Source: Heliocidaris erythrogramma (lineage: Eukaryota > Echinodermata > Echinoidea > Camarodonta > Echinometridae). Taken from it: a stretch of DNA of 64,000 bases. The DNA is taken from the NCBI GenBank assembly GCA_025617745.1, contig CM046858.1:28224534-28288533 (forward strand), written 5' to 3'. The position numbers and the translations under genes were made by a program. Below the pieces are notes generated by a model, which was given only the letters and a program-made list of their open reading frames with translations, did not search any database and had not been told where the DNA came from. Shown here in pieces: positions 58,014 through 64,000 of the stretch (the first letter of the stretch is position 1; each line of letters starts with the position of its first letter).

Positions 58014-58886
58014 AGGGGCCGTTCCACTATGCCGCTCTGGCTCCCGATCTACCCCGATCTGGTAGATTTTGGTAGATCGGGGAAAGCGTACTGGCATCGC
58101 TTGCAATCGGCAGCATCGTAAAGACGGCGTTGTGAGATCGGGATAGGAGCGGGAATTTTTCAGATCGGGGAGAAATTTTGAACATGTTCAAAATTTCTCC
58201 CCGATCTGCCCGATCAAAAAATTATCGTAAAGCTAGCGGGGCGATCGTAAGGACAGCGTAAAGAAAGCGGGGTGAGCGTAGTAAGGTCTTTCTAAGCGTA
58301 GCAACAGTGGCACCAGATCGGTGATATTAGTAAACACCAATATAGTTACGCTGCCGCCCCGCTCCACGCAGATCGAATCACGACCTTCCCGCTGCAATGC
58401 CGCTCTCCTTAAGCACCCGACTCGCTTATCCAGTTCCCAATACGCTCTTAATGCGCTGCGCTCTCGCTCTTACCACGCTGTTTCCGCTCTTCCAACGCTG
58501 TTCTCGCGTTAGCTACGCTGCTCCTGCGCGCTGTTCAGCAGTGACATTAATTCCCTCACCTGATACTTATTATAAATTATGCGAAAACGGGGAAACAGCG
58601 TGATTAGGTCGCATATAGAGCGCACATACATCGGACCGCATCGGCAAGATCGTGCAAACAGCGTAGTTACATCATTATTGAGCGTAACCTGAGCGCCGGT
58701 TATTAGTCTCAGGATCCCGATAATCGTAATCAAAGCGTAGCGAGCACGCGCTAGTCGTAGATACAGCGTTTGGAAAGCGTGGCTCCGTCGTATATTGGCT
58801 GTGGATCGACTCATTTTTTCCCCGATCTAGCCCGACCTGAATAAATCGCAAAATCGTAGCCAGATCGGCATAGTGGAACGGCCCCT
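58014..58886. mobile_element. TTA-flanked 873-bp foldback element with perfect palindrome
   Basis: Ends AGGGGCCGTTCCACTATGCCG and the inverted GGCATAGTGGAACGGCCCCT, with TTA outside both (58,011-58,013 and 58,887-58,889). GC-rich against its surroundings. The interior has many 'gatcgggg', 'gcgtagcaacag' and 'acgctg' motifs in both directions and a 48-bp perfect palindrome at 58,161-58,208. Small frames inside show no transposase. PIF/Harbinger-like by its target site. Confidence 0.75.
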
Positions 58887-59609
58887 TTAGCTAGGAAACA
58901 CATGTCATGCTTTACAAACTTCAAAAATACGCCCATGAAAGTATTTGTGCCTCAAAATTAAAATTATGCTATATTTTCATCATCTAGTACCAAATTTTTG
59001 TCATGAGAACGTCAATCATTTTTATCGTGATTGGGAGTTGTTGGTAAAAGACAAATGTATCCAGACACGATCGTGCTTTACATTATCAACTTGTAGATGT
59101 CGTAGTACCAATATTGACATACCGCATGTAGTCGTATCGTGCATGTAAAACATGAAATTCCAGCCTTATTTTAGCATATTTTGGAGGGTTCGGTTGTCTT
59201 CGGCTGTTTGTCGCATGCACGCACCAAGGGGGCGGTAGTAGAAACTACCGATAAAAGGAGAAAGGGAGAGAGAGAGAGAGAGGGGGGGGGGGGGGGGGCT
59301 TTGGGTGGATGGATGGATAGATAGATTGATATATTGATAGTTAGAAGTTATATTAATTCCGTTATCGAAGGAAACACGAATAAACAAAACGTAGAAAGAA
59401 GCGTGGTCTCAAAGAGCAACGCTCAAAGTTGAACATCTGAAACAGTGCAGTGTAGTGCAAAAACTACATACAAAATATTTAAACAAGAAATATAAACACT
59501 AACTGCTCATTTTTCCGCCTAATTCATATACATGTATTTGATTTTCGGTTTTTCTGTATTTTTGTTAGCATGTCATCATTTTAGAACTGATGTCTGTTTA
59601 TGGCACCAA
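58887..59609 (+). other. no gene; GA/poly-G/GATA block
   Basis: GA run, then 17 G (59,282-59,298), then GGAT and GATA units to about 59,340. The rest is AT-rich. Confidence 0.5.
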
Positions 59610-59757
59610 GGCCCTGTTTCATAAAAAATGTTATCATTAACAACTGCCCCCATTTCTATTGCAAATGTGCTCTCAGCCAATCATATTCAAGGATTTCAGT
59701 AGCTTATATTAATTACTGTAACTTGTTATTGATAACAAGGTTTATGAAACGGGGCCC
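59610..59757. mobile_element. palindromic MITE, GGGGAGCG-related, copy 5
   Basis: Ends GGCCCTGTTTCATAAAAAAT and the inverted TTATGAAACGGGGCCC. The loop has GCTCTCAGCCAATCATATTC and 'gatttcagtagcttat', shared with the copies at 15.8, 19.4 and 22.9 kb. Confidence 0.75.
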
Positions 59758-60796
59758 TGTTCCTTTTTTCCCATCGGGGTGATCTCTGTATCTGTATGCT
59801 CACCAATTGCGCTTTTTAGACCTGCAAATTGATATCATTGTGGATGCCGCAGGCAGAGTTAAATAGGAGTTTCATTAGCATAATCAAGGAACCGAATCAT
59901 TTTATCAGTAAATGGTGCAGAACTTGATACTCGCCGTTATTTAGGTCAGCTCTTATTTATTTTATAGAGCCGTTCTTATGCTTAGCTGGTTTCGTCACTA
60001 TGTCGGGGTTCGTTGGGTGATTTTATCATGTGTGGCTAATTGGTAACAGATATGATATAATGTATTCCTGGAAGGAACCAACCATAAAATATTTTGCAAT
60101 TATTCATCTAATTATATTAACTAATAATATATATTTAGGCCCATATATGTTGCGGGGCTGTAAAAAGTAACATTGCTGGAATTATTGTCGGATTCTGCAA
60201 ATTTTAAAACAGTAATCTATCATCTTTGAATCCTTCGCAGCAGTGTCTTTAGGCCCTACACTTTTAAAGACCTCAGTCTGACCCAAAACAACCATATATT
60301 GACGTAAAGCTTAGTAAACAAAGAATATAATTACCCTGGTTATTCATAAATTTTCGTCTCCGTTTATCCATAAAAAATAAAAAAAGATAATTTTTTTGGT
60401 CCGCCCCCTCCCTATGGCGTAACACTGCAGGGGGTCGCTAGACGTGTGACGACATGTCATGTATACAGCTCCGAGTGCGTCTACACGATATGTCGTCATC
60501 AAATTTTCACCCCCCGCAAAGTAGCGTTCCTCAGAGACGGGGCCCAAACCACCGGGGCTCAACATTCGGGACGCTGTTACTCATTCCACAGGAAACGGAA
60601 TCTCATGAAGTTGGTTTCAATTTGTTCAGAAAATATATAGCTCCCCGTGGATGAATAAAGGGTATATTTCAAAATTCGGTCAGGCTGAGGTCTTTAACCA
60701 TTTCTATAATGGAAATCATATTTTTTTGTCTTCCACTACAAGGATACCTCTTTTTGGACACATATGCATTTGGAAATAAGAAGACGTAGTCAGAAT
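59758..60796 (+). other. no recognised feature
   Basis: AT-rich. 'ccccctccctatggcgtaac' near 60,405 resembles an end of the GGCGTAG-type repeats. Nothing else was seen. Confidence 0.45.
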
Positions 60797-60797
60797 G

Positions 60798-60938
<141 letters not shown>

Positions 60939-60939
60939 T

Positions 60940-61085
60940 CTTTTTCCAGCGTTAGGGAGATCCTTTTATCCCAGCCTATTGTTATAATTCCCCTTAACGC
61001 ACGGTTTCTTTCCCCGTAACGTCGAATTTCTATTGTGACGGAATAAACCTATTGTTAGGATTCCCCCTAACGTAGGAAATAATGT
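60940..61085 (+). repeat. element with CGTTAGGG word and GACGGAATAA core
   Basis: The word CGTTAGGG occurs forward at 60,950 and in reverse as CCCCTTAACG (60,990), TCCCCGTAACG (61,011) and CCCCCTAACG (61,063). The core GACGGAATAA is at 61,037-61,046, followed by 'acctattgtt'. It lies between AAT arrays. The layout recalls the 196-bp elements, which use a different word and lie in CA repeats. Confidence 0.55.
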
Positions 61086-61290
61086 TGTAATGATAATAAT
61101 GATAAAAATAACAATAATGATAATAATGATTATAATAATCATAATCATCATCATCATAATGATAATAATAATAATAATAATAAAATTCAACATCATCATA
61201 ATTATAATAATAATAATGATAATAATGATAATAATAATCATCATAACATCATAATGATAATAACAATAATAATTATAATGGTATTGTATG
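61086..61290 (+). repeat. AAT/ATC mixed tract
   Basis: ATA, AAT and CAT units in both orientations to about 61,275. Confidence 0.8.
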
Positions 61291-61337
61291 TAAAGTGTAT
61301 GTGCTTTATAAATAAAATTACTTTGCTTTATCTAAGC

Positions 61338-61376
61338 TTTGATGACTTATCCACTACCCCACGACATCTCTAAAAC
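61338..61376 (-). repeat. SINE head remnant
   Basis: The minus strand has AGATGTCGTGGGGTAGTGG then 'ataagtcatc', matching the A-box end of the SINE family. Confidence 0.45.
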
Positions 61377-62472
61377 AATCTAGAGAATACTTCTCGGCAG
61401 TCTTTCATGGAATCGAAGCAAATAACTAAATATTTACTTTTTCCATAATTGAGAGGGTTATAGCACTCAAAGTTCATTCCCGGAGACGTCTTAAATATCC
61501 CACAATACAATACAGTAATCAAATTGTCGCAATGACGCCAAATCATATAAAATTCGATCCGTATGTCACTATCCTCTTCCAAAGCCAGATGATTTGTTAT
61601 GTATTCAGAAACAAAAATCGGCCCTGAAGAGTCCTGATGCGCTAGAATTGTCTTCAGAAATAATTTTCACCAATTTATTCCAATACACGCTCACCCTGAT
61701 CACCATTTGAGAATATTATCATTCGAAGAATCAAATCACATGAACACGGATTCAGTTGAAAACAATTTATTTCTAATAGATAAAGAGCGTTTCTTAGTTC
61801 CTTTTCTCGTCCTTCATAATCAAAATGAAACCCTATATCGATGAAGCAAAAATAGATATTTTAAGACGGGGATATGTGACCAACTAAATCTGCCCAATAT
61901 AAATAATATATTTTTTCCTGTTTAGAACCAAAATAAGGAAACTAAGAGAGAAGAAAGAGAGAAAGAGAGAGAGAGAGAGAGAGGGAGAGGGGGGGGGTCC
62001 TATGCTCCCATAATTATATTCTTGCTTAGACATCAATTTAGACTTGGAAGACTCTGTAAACAAAATCGTATTCATAATAGAGTAATTCTTAGAGCTACTG
62101 TTCTGATGAAATTGTATTGACAGGTATGAATAATATTTCCAACATATTTTAGCATCTGTTAATCTAAACACACTAGGAAACATGTACTTTTTCACTCAAA
62201 GGTTGTGATGATGGTGGAGGCAGCGTGTGAAAATTTGAGGGGGAGGGGGGGGGGGGGCTAGAATAAAAAGGAGTGGTTAGTAATACTATTGCATACTATT
62301 GTAATGGAGATTCCTAATACTTATTTTATCTCTTTTAATTTGTAAGCAAATTTGTAGGCGTTACTCCCAGTGTTAAAGATCGTATGCTCGATCTGTAATG
62401 AAAATCACAAGTCAGAAAAAGTTAAGTCGCTGCCCGGCAAGCAGTAGATGACAGCGTGGGCGTTAATCGTTA
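61377..62472 (+). other. no gene; GA and poly-G runs
   Basis: GA run at 61,960-61,985, then G run near 61,990-61,997. Second G-rich run near 62,238-62,257. The remainder is AT-rich. Confidence 0.5.
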
Positions 62473-62536
62473 CGTAACTCTATTCATCATGGGGGGACGA
62501 CACAATAGCCGTCCCCCCATGATGAATAGAGTTACG
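62473..62536. repeat. perfect 27-bp hairpin, 10-base loop
   Basis: 62,473-62,499 and 62,510-62,536 are exact inverted copies. The arm reads CGTAACTCTATTCATCATGG then GGGGACG; the loop is ACACAATAGC. No terminal features of a larger element were seen around it. Confidence 0.85.
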
Positions 62537-63258
62537 TTCACAAATTAAAATTCCTCCCATTAAGCTTCTTCATTTACTAATCATAATATTCTATATAGCT
62601 TCCTATTCCACCCATCGCTGACCTCACTAAATTTCTATTCGCATTTCATGGATAAATAACATTGACACGACACCCCCCCCCCCCCCCCCCTTACCACCAC
62701 TATCTTCGCCTTCTATTTTGTTTACCGTGAGCTGAAAGTGTTTACGGAAATACCGCTCACCTCATGAAAGGCGATACACCCGATAGAAAATCGTTGGTAA
62801 ACGTTTGGACAGTGTTGAAAAACCGTTACAGCAATGCTTCGCGCATACACAATGAGCTCGTCCATATTGGGTTTTCCTGGTAGCATTAGGACACTCACTG
62901 AATAAAGTAAAGTTACTGTTTCCTTAATGAATCGGCAAAAGGGGGTTTATATGGACAGCTAAAGTCTCCATGCCAGATTCATTAAAGTATTTGTAACATA
63001 TACATTATTTTTCCTATTTCAGTGAAGAAGCTCCTTTACTGAGAAAAAAAATGTGACTGAAAGCAAAACACGTACTAATGTTACGTAACAAGAGACAAAG
63101 TTCATTATTTGAATCATGCGTTATCTTGTTTTGACACCTTTATCTTCAAATTTCTCATTATTTTTCATTGTTTCATTGACATTGATTGAGTAAACGCAGT
63201 AAAAACAGAAAAATACAGAAAAAGACCGCGGCTATATAAAATGACTTATAAGCCCCTA

Positions 63259-63259
<1 letters not shown>
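62537..63259 (+). other. no gene; 18-base poly-C run
   Basis: C run at 62,673-62,690. Otherwise AT-rich and unrecognised. Confidence 0.5.
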
Positions 63260-63302
<43 letters not shown>

Positions 63303-63498
63303 GTTTACATGGCTTTACTCCCGAGGACAACTATTGTTCCTCTATTGTTAGTCGTCCTCGGACAGTCGACGGAATAAGGCATAAATTCATTGTTCGACGT
63401 TCGAGGACTATTGTCCGGCTTCCGAGGACCATTGTTGTCATAATTTTTTTTTTGTTCTCTGTCCGAAAATGTCCTCGAACATAATGCTAAACAAACGC
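63260..63498 (+). repeat. CA array plus 196-bp element, copy 5
   Basis: CA repeat 63,260-63,297, then the element 63,303-63,498 with a few substitutions (CTCCCGAGGAC, 'gttagtcgtcc', 'gtcctcgaac'). GACGGAATAA is intact. Confidence 0.85.
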
Positions 63499-63504
63499 AT
63501 CTTT

Positions 63505-63700
63505 ATTTTCTATTGTTCGAATTTCAACCGATGACTCCACTTTTGAACTGCGTCACAAAATTAATTGACGGAATAAACCTCACCAATTCTTGACAACCGA
63601 TGACCTATTGAATAACTACCGATGACCTATTGTTCTCTTTGTTCGATGTCATCGGTTTGAACGCGTATACATGTACACACCCACACACACATACACCCTA
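63505..63700 (+). repeat. element with ACCGATGAC word and GACGGAATAA core
   Basis: ACCGATGAC occurs forward at 63,527, 63,596 and 63,618, and in reverse as GTCATCGGT at 63,648. The core GACGGAATAA is at 63,567-63,576. CA-type units follow at 63,673-63,698. It sits directly after copy 5 of the 196-bp element. Confidence 0.6.
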
Positions 63701-64000
63701 ATGAATAGTAGGGCGGTATAGCTCCGAAGTTTGGCGGAATAAGCCAGTTGGTAGATGCAATCTGAAGGTCATCTGTGACAAATTCTAAAACCCACTCGGA
63801 CAGAAATACTTGATATGCGCTCATGAATGGCATGTAATAATTATTCATTTATGCCTCAGTGGTGCATTCCATGATATCCAGGTGGCAGTATTCTTTTTAA
63901 AGAAGGAAACAAAAGTTATTCATGACACCTCCATCACTCCCAGGGGGATTTCTTTAAAGTGCACAAAAAGGGGACCCTCCATATTTAAAACATCTGTGGA
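63701..64000 (+). other. no recognised feature
   Basis: AT-rich to the window end. A 73-codon minus frame is unrecognised. Confidence 0.45.

Overview
The window is animal nuclear DNA: AT-rich, mostly non-coding, with one split gene whose exons end at canonical GT/AG splice sites, and a dense load of short interspersed repeats. tRNA-derived SINEs, many foldback MITEs, long G/C homopolymers, CA/AAT/TAG microsatellites and arrays of an TTCGGAA-type repeat together look most like a marine deuterostome. My best guess is an echinoderm, probably a sea urchin, but that rests on the repeat style and the receptor type, not on a database match.

The only convincing protein-coding gene is the 5' half of a class C G-protein-coupled receptor of the metabotropic glutamate receptor (mGluR) type on the + strand. 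Three exons are visible: 27481-28088 (end of 5' UTR, start codon at 27525, signal peptide, lobe 1 of the Venus-flytrap domain), 44462-44638 and 51827-52028. They join in frame (phase 0, 0, then 1) into about 314 residues of ligand-binding domain. Introns are 16,373 bp and 7,188 bp. The rest of the ligand-binding domain, the cysteine-rich linker and the seven-helix domain are not seen before 64,000 and should lie further 3'.

Layout: 1-27,480 is upstream DNA with no recognised gene. It holds SINEs (1, 1740, 12.7, 12.9, 14.5, 19.2, 22.0 kb), foldback MITEs (2.98, 3.9, 6.05, 6.85, 9.6, 15.8, 15.95, 19.4, 22.9 kb), a nested MITE cluster at 24.8-25.7 kb, a GA minisatellite at 8.05 kb and a TAC array at 22.25 kb. 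Intron 1 (28,089-44,461) carries three identical copies of a 196-bp element lying in CA repeats, two inverted copies of a compound TTCGGAA array, LINE-like tails and TTAA-flanked MITEs. Intron 2 (44,639-51,826) holds TTAA-flanked MITEs, another 196-bp element, a diverged tandem duplication and two large foldbacks. 52,029-64,000 is probably the next intron. It holds a TTA-flanked 873-bp foldback with a 48-bp perfect palindrome, a pure AAT array, a 27-bp perfect hairpin and the last copies of the 196-bp element family.

The least explained signal is a set of three short element types (29.2, 60.95 and 63.5 kb) that share the core GACGGAATAA. Each is built around its own 8-10 base word repeated in direct and inverted orientation (CCGAGGAC, CGTTAGGG or ACCGATGAC). 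The word changes between types while the layout is partly kept, so the copies of the word change together. All coordinates for repeats are by eye, and edges may be off by a few bases.
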